From Magicicada septendecula (Eukaryota; Arthropoda; Insecta; Hemiptera; Cicadidae): a stretch of 64,000 nucleotides of DNA. The stretch covers positions 195,652,134-195,716,133 of the forward strand of contig CM068373.1 in assembly GCA_034769895.1 (NCBI GenBank), read 5' to 3'. Positions 47,598 through 58,382 of the stretch are shown here, piece after piece (the stretch's first letter is position 1; every line of letters begins with the position of its first letter). Under the pieces are notes generated by a model that saw nothing but the letters and a program-made list of their open reading frames with translations, searched no databases and was not told the origin of the DNA. Position numbers and translations under genes: made by a program.

Positions 47598-50577
47598 ATA
47601 CCCCCCCAATAAGAGATTGAAGGCCGGAGCGTTCAAACTCTTATTGCCTAGATCTAAGAGGATCAGTGAGGATATGGCGCCGCAACCCCCCTGAACACTC
47701 TACTACATCATGGGTTCTTACCCCCCTAGTCTGGCGACTGCGACAGCACCCATCCGATCTTACTGGACTTCTCTGTTCGAGATCCCAACACCGAAAAATC
47801 GAACAGATACCCGACCCAGTATCGCCGACTTTATAACATGGAATTAAAAATTGACAAACGGCTTTCCATCCCTCCATATCCCACATCTGATTTGTTTCCT
47901 CTTAGCCGTACTGGTTCATTGACAACGTACTGGCTCATTTTATATTATAGACCCTAAAGAATAATATTAATAAAACAATATTGGTTTACAATGATACACA
48001 TAAATTCCAGTTAAATTGAATAATATTCCCCATACAATGTTGCCCATCCAAAATAACACCTTAATTACACAAAATGACATTAACTCCATTTATACTTAGT
48101 TACTATAAAATTTTTTTTTTTTTTTTTTTTATATATATATACCTATATACCCCCCTTTCAATCCCTTAACCCCTGATACCCGTTACATTTGAATGTGGTC
48201 TGCACGAGGCTTCTTGGCCTTTTTCAGCCTCATCCTCGCCGTAACCCACATCTCCCTCGTGACCTGTAACTGGGTCACCGCCCATCCACACTCACTATTA
48301 CCCCCCCTAGACTGTGGCGTCTAGTTGCTTTCACAAGGACTGATGCGGAAGGGGTGGACATTTTTTTCTTTTATTCCACCCCCATCCTTGCTTCGGCGTT
48401 ACAATAAAATTCGGTATTATACCTACTAGTTTCTATTTATACACCCCTAATGGACTACCACCCCTATCTGGGTGAAAATAGCCCTGTTCCAAAATTTGGT
48501 AGATTCCCCAAAAAAATAACCCCCCTACTAAATCTAACAAACCACCGGGTTGACAAAATAAAACAAACCACAAGCCGGTTATATCAAGTAAAATTTATGA
48601 TTTGCCACAATTAACTACTTTCACGGTCATGGTCCGGTGAGGTCATGACCGCACTTAGGTTGGGAATCTACAGTTAAAACATAAAATATAAATTGGCATT
48701 GATACAAGTTACGTGGATAGTAATATACACCTCAATTTTCCAGACACTATCTCATCCTGAACATTTTCCATCAATTGTCAGTGTTAAATAAATGTTTTTA
48801 TCATTGTTGGCATCAATTAGCATTTAATTTATAATTCCAATTTGAATTTAAATGAAAATAAAGTTAAGTTCATTGTTAAAAATCGTTTCTATTAATTTTA
48901 TATTTAATTAATTTCTATTGTATTTATTTACTTTAATTAATTCAATTAATCTCAAAAGTTACAGTAATTGCCTCATTATTATTTGGTCTGTAAAAAAAAT
49001 TTAATTTCAATTCTCTTCTATCACAATAAGATACTGATTCAGCAGACTACATTTTTTGTTATTGTCACCAAGCATGACTACAGACCTTAGTCTCAACATA
49101 CCACACCTGTTTATATAAACACTAGTCTGCAAGACTCACATAGTATAAACATTCTGGTTACATCATGTACTGGCATATATACTTCCTGCAAAATTTTCCT
49201 TCTATAAATCTTTTTATTAACATATCTATCAAAATCTATTTGTTGCAATTCGAACCAAATATAATTTTAATTCACCTTTCAATTGCTTTAATAACATTTT
49301 ACTAAAAACATTTTAACTATGATTACATTATTTAAAACACTGAATATAAATACACAACATCAAATGGGCTTCATTAATAAAATTGACTTTAATAATCTCC
49401 ACTCAGACAGTTTAGCTTTGATTACAATTATATGCAGTTGCAATTTGAATAAAAAGGAAATTACCCACATCACTAACCTTCATATTATTAAGTTACTCCC
49501 AGGGCCCCCTACAATTAGGTTTAATCTCTTTGTTTGTTCAAAACAATTTCAATTATTTTAATTACGATTTTCAAAATGATTCCACATGGTTTGATGTTTA
49601 AATGTTTCAGTTTTTTCTTAATATTTCAGTAAGTTTTACAAACCTTACATCATTGGTTCTAATCTCTCTTTAAATTCCTCCACAATCACATTCTTAATAC
49701 CAATATACCGTACTCATAACCTAACATAGCAGGTACCACAAAATAATAATTAAACCCTTTGGTTACATGAGTTTACTTTGGAATGTTTTCCCAAATTATT
49801 TATTTACTTGATATTATACTTATTGTAATATTTATACTTATTATTTTTTCTTAACTACCTGTAAATAGGTTATATGTTACATGTACATGTACAATATGAA
49901 TCAAGATGCGATGGAAGACGCACAGAACCCCTACATGAGTAAATATGAACAAAACCCGTTGGCAGCCGCTGAATTCCTTGCCTGCCTCCTTTCCCATAGA
50001 AACAAACCACAACCACTAATCTACAACCCCATCTCAATCCACAATGTTCATGTAAAATTATACAGAAATTTATTATCTAGTTTGTCTGCTCAGCCACAAA
50101 ACTTCTCCACTACCGACCTAATTAAGGGATGAGTTTACAATTCATAAATAACGCCAGTTTATTTAATTTTGAGGATTACCCTAATGTAGTACTTGGAATT
50201 AAGGCAATCAAATGGTTACAAAAAGTGTGCCAGATTATGTAACTATTATTTAGGTATTTACTCTAGGGGGAGGGTAGGGAAATCGGGAAGATAAAAGGGA
50301 TAAGGATCCTTAAAAGGTCAAAAACTGGGACTAAAGGTAGGGACAAAGCTTCCTCCGGAAATAAGGGTACATGGAGAAAACCAAGGCTCGCGTAGGCAGG
50401 GGCGCGTCCCTGAAATAGACGAACCCCACTGGGACAAGTGGGGAAAATCTATCCGCTACCACTTACTGTTTTATGTTATTTATAGTTATTTATAATTACT
50501 TAGTTATAGTTTTTTTTTTAATTATTTAATTTATGTTCAATTACAGGATTTGCTGTATTATTTTTTGTTTATTATTA
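47598..50577 (-). other. 3-kb region between pol and 3' LTR (env position), no env frame
   Basis: Errantiviruses carry env here, but the minus strand has no frame above about 80 codons and no signal-peptide or transmembrane-like ORF. It holds a 20-plus T run (48109-48130), C-rich stretches at 47600-48560, and a plus-strand ORF at 49881-50132. The env may have been lost, or the element may be a gypsy type that never had one. Confidence 0.6.
49881..50132 (+). CDS. antisense ORF of unknown function inside the young gypsy element
   Basis: 83 codons from ATG 49881 (in-frame ATGs also at 49887, 49896 and 49911) to TGA. The composition looks protein-like: M-N-Q-D-A-M-E-D-A-Q, then A-A-E-F-L-A-C-L-L-S-H, ending in a helical, serine-rich part. 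It runs against the element's own transcription. A pyrimidine-rich stretch and TAG lie just upstream (49845-49868), so it could be an exon. I do not recognise it. It may be chance. Confidence 0.25.
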   Translation: MYMYNMNQDAMEDAQNPYMSKYEQNPLAAAEFLACLLSHRNKPQPLIYNPISIHNVHVKLYRNLLSSLSAQPQNFSTTDLIKG

Positions 50578-53500
50578 TCATTTTGACCAATACTGTTTTA
50601 AATTGGTGGCGTTATGGGTACCCACTATTTCCCCAGTCATTTGGTTTCGTAGAACGTAGGCATTATCCATTTTGATGTCAACAACTTCATATGGTCCTTC
50701 ATACAACAAAAAGAATTTTTTAATCTCTTTATCTTGTGCACTTGATAAATCGTGTCTTCTTACTAATACCAGCTGACCTATTTCGTACTTGATCCACTTA
50801 CCTTTGGCATCATGAAGCCGTTTTCTTCTTTCTCCCTTCGTTAATAAGTTTTCATTGGCGAGTTGAAGTTTTACTTCCAGATCTCGTGGATTGCTTTCCG
50901 GTGGAAAATTGAACAGTTGTTCCAGGATCCTAGGTGGACGTTTTCCCTTGACTAGCTCGTATGGTGTGAACCCCGTTGATTCATGAGTTGTACAGTTTAA
51001 CCATTCTTCAATTCTTCCCACATAGGCTGGCCATTCACTATGTTTAGCATGGCAGTATGCCCGGAAAATTCTCCCCAATTCTCTCATGACTCTTTCGGCT
51101 TGGTTCGATTGAGGATGATATACCGCCGTGTGTTTAGGTATAATACCTTCCCAGCCCAAAGTTTGTCGCCATATTCCGCTAATAAACTGGGGCCCATGGT
51201 CAGATAATATTATTTTCGGTTTCCCGGTTTTAATCATATAATCCTTCGTTATTTTCTCACTTAGTACTTTACTAGTGGCCCGCTTTACACTGTATAATCT
51301 TACAAATTTCGTAAATGTATCTAATACTACAAAAATATACATGACGCCTCCCCTTCCCTTCGGTAGAGGGCCAAACAAGTCTACCGCAACTAGATCAAAA
51401 GGCTTTTCTACTTTAACACACCTCATCTCTCCCTCTAAGCGGTAATTAACTACTTTTGACTTTTGGCATAAATCGCACCCTCGGAGTAAAATTCTAACCC
51501 TCCGTTCCATATTCTTAAATAAGCATGATTCTTTTAATACATTTACACATTTCCTAGCACCGAAATGCCCATACCGAAAATGACAGTCCCATATTATCTT
51601 ATCTACCAACCCTTCCGGTATAACTAACCTCCAATCACGCTCTCCCCCCTCTACTTTCTTAAACAAACTCCCTTGATAAATCTGGAAATGACGGCTATAC
51701 CCTGACTCATCTAAGTCGGACTCTAAGCTAGTTATTATTTTGTTCAATTTAAGATCTATTCTTTGCATACTATTAATGTCTCTCAATTCTTCCCCAAATA
51801 ATCTATCTTCCCTGCTAAGTCTGAAAATTTCTATTTCTTTTAAGTCCCTCCCTGTTCTCATTCCCTCTGTATCTACCCTGGATAAAGTGTCAGGTATTTT
51901 GTTTTCTACCCCTTTTATATACTCCCAACTAAAATTGTACTCTTGTAAAGCTAGCACCCACCTGGTTATCCTGCTGTGTGTCAACTTACAGGTGTTTAAA
52001 AAAGATAATGCCTTGTGGTCCGTCCGGATGATAGTGGAATTTCCCAGTAGATATGTTCGAAACTTCTTCACCGCAAAAACAATGCTTAATAGTTCCTTCT
52101 CCGTTGTTGTGTAGTTTCTTTCAGCAGCTAATAGGGTACGACTGGCGAAAGCGATGGTGTGATGCTCCTTTTCGTCGTCCTCCTGGTACAGTTCTGCACC
52201 CAATGCGATGTTACTAGCATCGGTCTGTAAATAAAATGTGCGTTCAAAATTAGGGTGATTCATCATGATCATATTACTAAAGTGGTCCTTTATTTCGATA
52301 AACACCTCTCGTTCTCTTTCCCCCCATTTCCATTGTTTGTTCTTTTGTAACAATGCGCTCAACTTGGAAGTTATATGGGCATAGTTTTTCTGGAATTTTC
52401 TATAAAAATTACATAGCCCTAAAAAACTTTGTAACTGCTTAATATTTCGGGGTTCGGGAAATTTTAAAATTGATTCTACTTTCTCTGGGTTAGCTCTTAT
52501 CCCCTCTGGTGTAATTATGAACCCTAGAAAATGTATTTCTTTCTGTAGGAATTTAGACTTCTCCCAATTGACAGTCAACCCCCCTGTACGCAGTCTATCT
52601 AATACATATTCTAAATGTTCCACATGTTCGGAAAATGTTCGTGATGCTATCAATATATCGTCTACATAAATGGTTAAAAAATCTAAATTCTGTGGCTGGA
52701 GTATTTCATCTAAACATTTTATAAAGCTGGCTACACTGGTATTCAGCCCAAAAGGTAATCGTTTAAATTGGTAATTCTTTCCATTGAACAGGAATGCTGT
52801 GTATTTCCGGCTTTCACATGCTAACGGGACTTGCCAGTACCCTGCGGTTAAATCTAATGAGGTCATGTATTTAACTCCACTGAATTTTTGGAAGATTTCA
52901 TTTATTGCTTCGGGTGACTCCCGGTCCGGGATAATTATCTGATTAATCTTGCGGGCGTCTAAACATAATCTAACGCGGCCATCTTTCTTAATGACTACTA
53001 CTAACGGGTTAGAGTACGGTGATACTGATCTTTCTATTATGTCCCCTTCCAACATTTTATCTAATTCCGCCTGAACCGCCCTCCTCTTTGAATAAGGTAC
53101 CGGATAGCTTCTTTGTACATAGGGTGCGTGTTCCCTTACTTTTAATTCACACTCATAATCCCTTGCCCTCCCTGGTACATCGGCAAACACTTCTCGAAAA
53201 CACTCTATTACCTGCCACAACGCTTTGCGTTGAGAACTCCCTACATCACGCCCCTCACTACGAAATTTTACCGCTCTATCCTCCCAAATTCGTTTATTTG
53301 CATTATCCCCTAACTCTCCCTCTCTACATGCGTACGTATTAACTACCGTATCTACTTTACTGGCCCGATTTAGTATCATCTTAACTCCCGAAATTCTGAC
53401 TTTATCTACTACCCGCTCAAAGTTAATCTCAACTGGTCTACCTTCATTATTTAATACTAACAACCGCTTCTGGAAATCAATTACCGCCTTATGTTTTATC

Positions 53501-53934
53501 AAAAAATCATTCCCCAGAATAACCTCCAAATTTAGTCCCCTTACTACTAAAAATGTGTTGTCATATTCTACTCCCTTAATTACCATGTTCAAATGTACTT
53601 GTTTAGTTACACGTTTACTCCTAACCCCGGTAATACCTACAATGGTCACCCCCGCTACTGGCAAAATTGGGATATTTTTATTTATTTCTTGCAAACTCTC
53701 TAATACGTGTTCAGAAATGACAGAAATTTCACTACCTGTATCGACTAAAGTTTTTACTTCCTTACCTTCAATTTGAATTCTTACCTCTGTCAGTCCGGTT
53801 TCTGGTCTGGCTGTCTCCCAGTCCTCTTCCTCCATTAGTTCCTTGGACATATCCGTACAGATGACGTTATTTGTATATTCGTTATCTTGGGCCTCACAGT
53901 CATTTGTCGACAATGGTGGGGTCCCTTCACTCAC
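50578..53934 (-). CDS. Pol polyprotein of the young gypsy element (protease, RT, RNase H, integrase)
   Basis: 1118 codons from the first start-like codon (GTG, 53934). The real entry is probably by -1 frameshifting from gag, so no ATG is needed. Protease D-T-G-S is at residues 65-68. RT follows with L-C-L-D-A-R-K-I-N and the catalytic Y-V-D-D near residue 420. RNase H shows Q-T-D-A-S and R-T-D-H-K. Integrase has a zinc domain (H-F-R-Y-G-H, C-D-L-C) and D-D-E: D in V-D-L-F-G near 851, D in S-D-H-G-P-Q-F near 910, E in A-E-R-V-M near 946. No stop or missing key residue is seen. It stops 3 kb before the 3' LTR. Confidence 0.96.
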   Translation of the reverse strand: MSEGTPPLSTNDCEAQDNEYTNNVICTDMSKELMEEEDWETARPETGLTEVRIQIEGKEVKTLVDTGSEISVISEHVLESLQEINKNIPILPVAGVTIVGITGVRSKRVTKQVHLNMVIKGVEYDNTFLVVRGLNLEVILGNDFLIKHKAVIDFQKRLLVLNNEGRPVEINFERVVDKVRISGVKMILNRASKVDTVVNTYACREGELGDNANKRIWEDRAVKFRSEGRDVGSSQRKALWQVIECFREVFADVPGRARDYECELKVREHAPYVQRSYPVPYSKRRAVQAELDKMLEGDIIERSVSPYSNPLVVVIKKDGRVRLCLDARKINQIIIPDRESPEAINEIFQKFSGVKYMTSLDLTAGYWQVPLACESRKYTAFLFNGKNYQFKRLPFGLNTSVASFIKCLDEILQPQNLDFLTIYVDDILIASRTFSEHVEHLEYVLDRLRTGGLTVNWEKSKFLQKEIHFLGFIITPEGIRANPEKVESILKFPEPRNIKQLQSFLGLCNFYRKFQKNYAHITSKLSALLQKNKQWKWGEREREVFIEIKDHFSNMIMMNHPNFERTFYLQTDASNIALGAELYQEDDEKEHHTIAFASRTLLAAERNYTTTEKELLSIVFAVKKFRTYLLGNSTIIRTDHKALSFLNTCKLTHSRITRWVLALQEYNFSWEYIKGVENKIPDTLSRVDTEGMRTGRDLKEIEIFRLSREDRLFGEELRDINSMQRIDLKLNKIITSLESDLDESGYSRHFQIYQGSLFKKVEGGERDWRLVIPEGLVDKIIWDCHFRYGHFGARKCVNVLKESCLFKNMERRVRILLRGCDLCQKSKVVNYRLEGEMRCVKVEKPFDLVAVDLFGPLPKGRGGVMYIFVVLDTFTKFVRLYSVKRATSKVLSEKITKDYMIKTGKPKIILSDHGPQFISGIWRQTLGWEGIIPKHTAVYHPQSNQAERVMRELGRIFRAYCHAKHSEWPAYVGRIEEWLNCTTHESTGFTPYELVKGKRPPRILEQLFNFPPESNPRDLEVKLQLANENLLTKGERRKRLHDAKGKWIKYEIGQLVLVRRHDLSSAQDKEIKKFFLLYEGPYEVVDIKMDNAYVLRNQMTGEIVGTHNATNLKQYWSK

Positions 53935-53942
53935 TGTCCTTG

Positions 53943-55799
53943 TTAGTTTTCCGTCTGGGTGTTTGCACGGCCTGGAGTGTGTCCACCACGACCTCTATTG
54001 GAAGTTCCACTGCTTCCCGGTGCTCCTCGGTTGCTGCTCCCTCCTATCTGTGGTTGACTATTTTGGTTATGTTCAGTATTGCTGCGTTGGCAACTCCTCT
54101 CTTTATGACACCTGTAACAAGTTGTTCTACTACCATAGTTCTCACAATGACACTCTCCACATCGCCAGTCCTCACGTCTATGGTTATTATTGTAGCCTCC
54201 CCTTGTCCCTCTATACATGTTTGGTGTCCCACTAGCTTGATTATGATTATGATTCTCGTTATGTACCCCTGACGGGTTTGGGCGCCTACCAATTTCCCGG
54301 TCCCTGATATTTTGGAAAATATCTAATATTTGTTCCAGATCGTTTATACCTTCCACTTCCCGCGTCATCAGGTTAATTTGCACCTCCCTGGGTAAGTGTT
54401 TACTTATGTGACGTACAAATGATCTAAACGGTAATGGTGGTTCAAGGTATTTTGCCTCATTGTACATTTTCATTACGTAAATGGTGACATTATTACCATT
54501 AGTCCCAAAATTACCCGGCCCCATTATCTTGCTTCTAAGTACTTCTTGGTCCTCTTCAGACCAATATTTACTTCTAAAATCCCCTTCAAAACTTTCGAAA
54601 TCTAACCAATCTCCCTTATGTACCTCCGCCCAAATTGAGGGGCTTCCCTTAAAACATTTCATAACTTTCAACAATTTCATATCCCAATTATTGTTACAAA
54701 GTCTATTAAAGTCTCTTACTCTATTTAGGAATTGCATGGGGTGTACCCCCCTCCTATCACCAGTAAATGACTCTAACTCTATTTCGCTATCTACATTACG
54801 GGTGATTACTACTTGCTCATGGACACTGTCTAGTGTTTTGTTTATTGCCGTTTTCAAGTCATCTTTAACATTGATTATTTTTTGTTCCATTAAATTAAAC
54901 TTGTTATTAGTTACACGTTCAGATTGAATACTGGCATTATTTACCATTTCTACAGCACCTTTTAATAGCTGTATTTCTGACTTACAACTACTTTCTGTTT
55001 CACTGATCTTACTGTCAACATTGTCATTAATTTCTAAGATTTTATTCGCAAAACTCAATTGACATTCACTTATTTTGCTATCGCAATTACTTTCTATTTC
55101 ATTTATTTTGGAATTAACATTAGTTTCATATGTCTCAATGTTATCTCTAACTTCTTCTATTTTCTCTACTACACAGTTAAATTTACACTCATTATCAACA
55201 TTATACTTATTGATCCTACTTTCAAAATTATCTTTCAACTCTTGAATTTGCTCATACACTTGTATTTTGACCGTCTCTGACACTTGTTTATTTACATTAA
55301 TGATATGCTTATTTAACTGTTCATTTACTGAGCCTATCACTTGTTCTTTAAATGTATTGAAACATTCATTCATCTGTTGTTTCATATCATATAAACGCTC
55401 ATCAAATTTTGTATTCATTTCGCATAAACGCTTATCAAATTTTTGGTCAATATTATTTATATCGCCCTTTAACTCATGGAGCTTAACATTCTGTATATCG
55501 AATTTAATATTAATATCCCCTCTTAGTTCACTGAAATTACTATACATCATATTATACAATCGTGTTAACATATTGTCCTCATCGGACTTCTTATTTTGAT
55601 TTACTACAATAGGTGTTGAATGAATTGCAACTTCATTCATGATTTTCGATTCGTCTACATTACTTTCACTCGTTAACAGTGACTCTGTTTGAATACCTGA
55701 ATCGCCTTTATTGGCCGACTCAGTTGACGTGTTTTCATACATTGATTTATTTTCGGCCTCACTGCCGACAACTACATCAATTTCATTTATTTTCTCCAT
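53943..55799 (-). CDS. Gag of the young gypsy element, with RanBP2-type zinc finger
   Basis: 618 codons, ATG at 55799. The first 60 residues are acidic with the D-S-G-I-Q-T motif. A long coiled coil follows (about 75-300) with repeated K-F-D-E-R-L and I-N-E-I-E units. A capsid-like globular part spans about 340-500. A Gly/Asn/Arg-rich tail holds one zinc finger: W545-x-C547-x2-C550-x3-N554-x6-C561-x2-C564. This is the RanBP2 pattern and not the CCHC knuckle of most retroelement nucleocapsids. Gag would bind element RNA and assemble particles. TAA is at 53943-53945. Confidence 0.93.
   Translation of the reverse strand: MEKINEIDVVVGSEAENKSMYENTSTESANKGDSGIQTESLLTSESNVDESKIMNEVAIHSTPIVVNQNKKSDEDNMLTRLYNMMYSNFSELRGDINIKFDIQNVKLHELKGDINNIDQKFDKRLCEMNTKFDERLYDMKQQMNECFNTFKEQVIGSVNEQLNKHIINVNKQVSETVKIQVYEQIQELKDNFESRINKYNVDNECKFNCVVEKIEEVRDNIETYETNVNSKINEIESNCDSKISECQLSFANKILEINDNVDSKISETESSCKSEIQLLKGAVEMVNNASIQSERVTNNKFNLMEQKIINVKDDLKTAINKTLDSVHEQVVITRNVDSEIELESFTGDRRGVHPMQFLNRVRDFNRLCNNNWDMKLLKVMKCFKGSPSIWAEVHKGDWLDFESFEGDFRSKYWSEEDQEVLRSKIMGPGNFGTNGNNVTIYVMKMYNEAKYLEPPLPFRSFVRHISKHLPREVQINLMTREVEGINDLEQILDIFQNIRDREIGRRPNPSGVHNENHNHNQASGTPNMYRGTRGGYNNNHRREDWRCGECHCENYGSRTTCYRCHKERSCQRSNTEHNQNSQPQIGGSSNRGAPGSSGTSNRGRGGHTPGRANTQTEN
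53946..53952 (-). promoter_or_regulatory. candidate -1 frameshift site at gag/pol junction
   Basis: On the minus strand GGAAAAC sits in the gag frame as G GAA AAC just before TAA; pol is in the -1 frame. Only the second half fits the X XXY YYZ rule, so the exact slip site is uncertain. Confidence 0.35.
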
Positions 55800-55915
55800 T
55801 ATGAAATTAATTTATTTAACCACGCCCTCACTTCCAAATAACCCGTTCTGCAGCTTAATTAGGTCTGGCGAATATAGGTTGTAACCTATACTCGCGTCGC
55901 TGTACGGGGGCCAAA
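55800..55915 (-). promoter_or_regulatory. leader and primer-binding site of the young gypsy element
   Basis: On the minus strand, two bases after the LTR, TGGCCCCCGTACAGCGAC (55913-55896) matches the tRNA-Lys-type site of the element at 22169 at 15 of 18 positions. The leader is only 116 bases long. Confidence 0.65.
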
Positions 55916-57088
55916 TGTAACTCTTCTATTATTTACGGACAAATTATATGACTCGGGTCCCTAGTTCGGGGCCAAATGTAACTCTACGAATTAATTACAA
56001 AATTATAATTATATTTATCTCTTACCTTCGGGTTTTTTACTCCAAGGGTCGTTCAGACGAAACTGCTGCAAAAAGGGATTATTTGGATTTGATATAGGCA
56101 AAGATCAAATACACCGTTTGTGCTAAAACAAATTGCCTCTGGTTTATTATGTCAAATAACTACTTCATCTCCCTTTCATGACATTTAAATTAAATACTTG
56201 TAGAAGGAGCAACAATTTGTGAAATCAACTATAGTCACAACTATTTCTTAATTAACTAGCTTATGACACTACGATATACCTCCACTATTTATTATCTGCA
56301 ATGAACCAATACGTGCTTTAGCTACACACTCACACACATTCGTTCTTTGATTTTATCGTTCTATTTAAACCCCACTTCGAGATCTCTGATTTACATTTTA
56401 GCTTTATCATTTATTTATGTTGAATTATACTCTGGGGAAAAAGGTAAAATAATCTTGGTTAAAACTCAGTCAATACTTAACGTCTGAAGAACTCCGCTGT
56501 TTTGCACCTCTGCTGTGAATGCACTGTTTAACACACCATGATTTAGTTTTCCACTGTTTAACCGCGGTACTGTTATTGCTTATTTCAAATAAGTTGATGT
56601 TGATGCGCCACTATTACTTTAGTTCACTTTAAAATAGCATTTAGTGTTGTTTTGTCGGCCGACATATATTTTCGAACACTTAGCTCGCTTAGGTTGGCCG
56701 GGCGGCCCGGTGTCACAACTGGCACTGGCGTTAGTTTGCTAAATTGCATACAGTGTTTTTTGGTCACGTGGTCGTGCATATGTGCTCCCATTGGTGCTAT
56801 TGAAAGAGCGCCTTAGCAGAGGCGGGAAGGTGAGCAATGTTTTTGCCGCCTGGCGCAATGTGCAGTTACATACTCTCTTTCGTAATTCACGGCTGAGGCG
56901 CAGGTTGATGTTATTTCACCATCGGTCTGCGTTGCATGAGTGCGGAGACAAAACATAGACGTTTTTTCTGCAATAAACACAGCCTATCTGGTTGACTAAC
57001 TTGGGGTTCTACAAGGGTGAACAATGACTGTATAGAGAATGTAATTTTAAAAAATGTTATCTTGGCCCTACAATCTCGTACCGTTACA
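55916..57088 (-). repeat. 5' LTR of the young gypsy element
   Basis: 1173 bp, one substitution (near 56228) against the 3' LTR by eye. It has the same internal LTR-end and primer-site-like unit at about 55958-55985. It should hold the promoter: TTTAAATAG-like boxes occur on the minus strand near 56365. Confidence 0.95.
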
Positions 57089-57092
57089 ATAG

Positions 57093-58382
57093 AGCAGAAG
57101 GATTTATTAACAACACAGTTTTATTACATATTAACATTATTAATAATAGCAGTATACACGTTTAGTTATAAATTGGCGCTCAAACGTGAGGCCTTCCATA
57201 CTCATAGATTACGTTTTATTATAATAATTAGTAGATCTGAAACTTCCTGGGGTTGTTAGGCAATGGTCCTTTATGAAAAGCTTAATGGCCCTTTTATTAG
57301 AAAAGTTTTATTACAGATATGTTAAAAAAATAGGGCTACCATATTTTACAGATCCAAAACGAGGACACCTTGGTAAAATCGGCGTGATGTTAACCTGGCA
57401 TGACCAAGGGGGTTATTACCTGTGCATGTTTTAAATATACAAATATTTTCATAATTGCATATTATATTATATTTTCATAATCATATTATATTAAATCATT
57501 TTCATCATCATATTATATTATATATCATTAAACCATTATATAACATTTATTTAACATTTATAAGTCTAAAACATTTATAATTAGTATTATTCATTAAAGT
57601 AAAATTAAGATTATTAAAGAAACGTTACTTGAATTAATATGTTCTTCATATTTCTTTCCCTTTGTGCTACACTTAAAACTCCGATCAGGAAATTGAACAC
57701 CTAACTTTATCATCCGAAGAATTATAATGCACAATAATGAATACTGTCCCGCTGCCTAGGGACACTTATCGTCTCCACCTTTGTGGTGCCGATGGTTACC
57801 TACACGATCCCCATATGGGGCTACTTGGCCAAGACCCATAAGCGAAGCTTCAGTCTCTCCTTGACCGAGGATTGCATTGGGCATGCAAAGCCCACTATCT
57901 GACATCTAATAGAACCATCCGTGAAGCCCTGCGTGTCCGTTCCAGGACGCCACTATACGGACACTGTCCCAAAAATTCTACACTGTCCGATTCCAGGGCA
58001 ACCACCTCATTAGCGCCCTCGGTCGCTACCAATCTGTGCCAGGAGAATCGTGGACCCGGCCTCAGCTTACTCTCACCCTCAATTAACTAATAATTAATTG
58101 AACATCCACGACTGGTAGCAGGCCACACCCTAAATCCAGCCCTATCTATCATCCCTGCGGCAGGAACTCGGGACTATTTATCTATTTGAAGCTCGGGACA
58201 CAGTATACGAGCGGACGACGGGCATGCCCTTAGTCCCGCACAGCCCTCAAACTTGTAAATAATTAACTGAAATTAAAAGCGGTGCCATTTTGACTAACAG
58301 AACTAAAATAACACGAACATCATAAGCAAGGATTCAAAAATAACAAAAAATAACAGTATTACGTTAGACATATACAGTATAT
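57093..58382. other. 1.3-kb gap with possible MITE end and a GC-rich block
   Basis: GGGCTACCATA at 57333-57343 has an inverted copy at 58980-58990 with weak similarity further in (CGAGGAC-type words), so both may be ends of one old element. Bases 57740-58250 are clearly more GC-rich than their surroundings. They hold a 72-codon open stretch (57872-58090) that I do not recognise and do not call as a gene. Confidence 0.3.

Larger units (their letters stand above)
46425..57088 (-). mobile_element. young gypsy/errantivirus-like LTR retrotransposon, intact gag and pol
   Basis: The 1173-bp LTRs at both ends differ at one position that I can see. The target duplication ATAG lies on both sides (46421-46424 and 57089-57092). 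On the minus strand: 5' LTR, 116-base leader, gag (618 codons), pol (1118 codons) in the -1 frame, a 3-kb stretch without a frame, polypurine tract, 3' LTR. No stop or shift is seen in gag or pol, so it may be able to move or did so very recently. Confidence 0.95.

Noticed and set aside
47641..47886. 81-codon minus-strand ORF near the 3' LTR as an env relic
   Set aside because: No signal peptide, transmembrane segment or cleavage site; too short.
51740..55599. Several plus-strand ORFs of 70-150 codons opposite gag and pol of the young gypsy element
   Set aside because: All overlap clear minus-strand coding sequence and have shadow-type composition.
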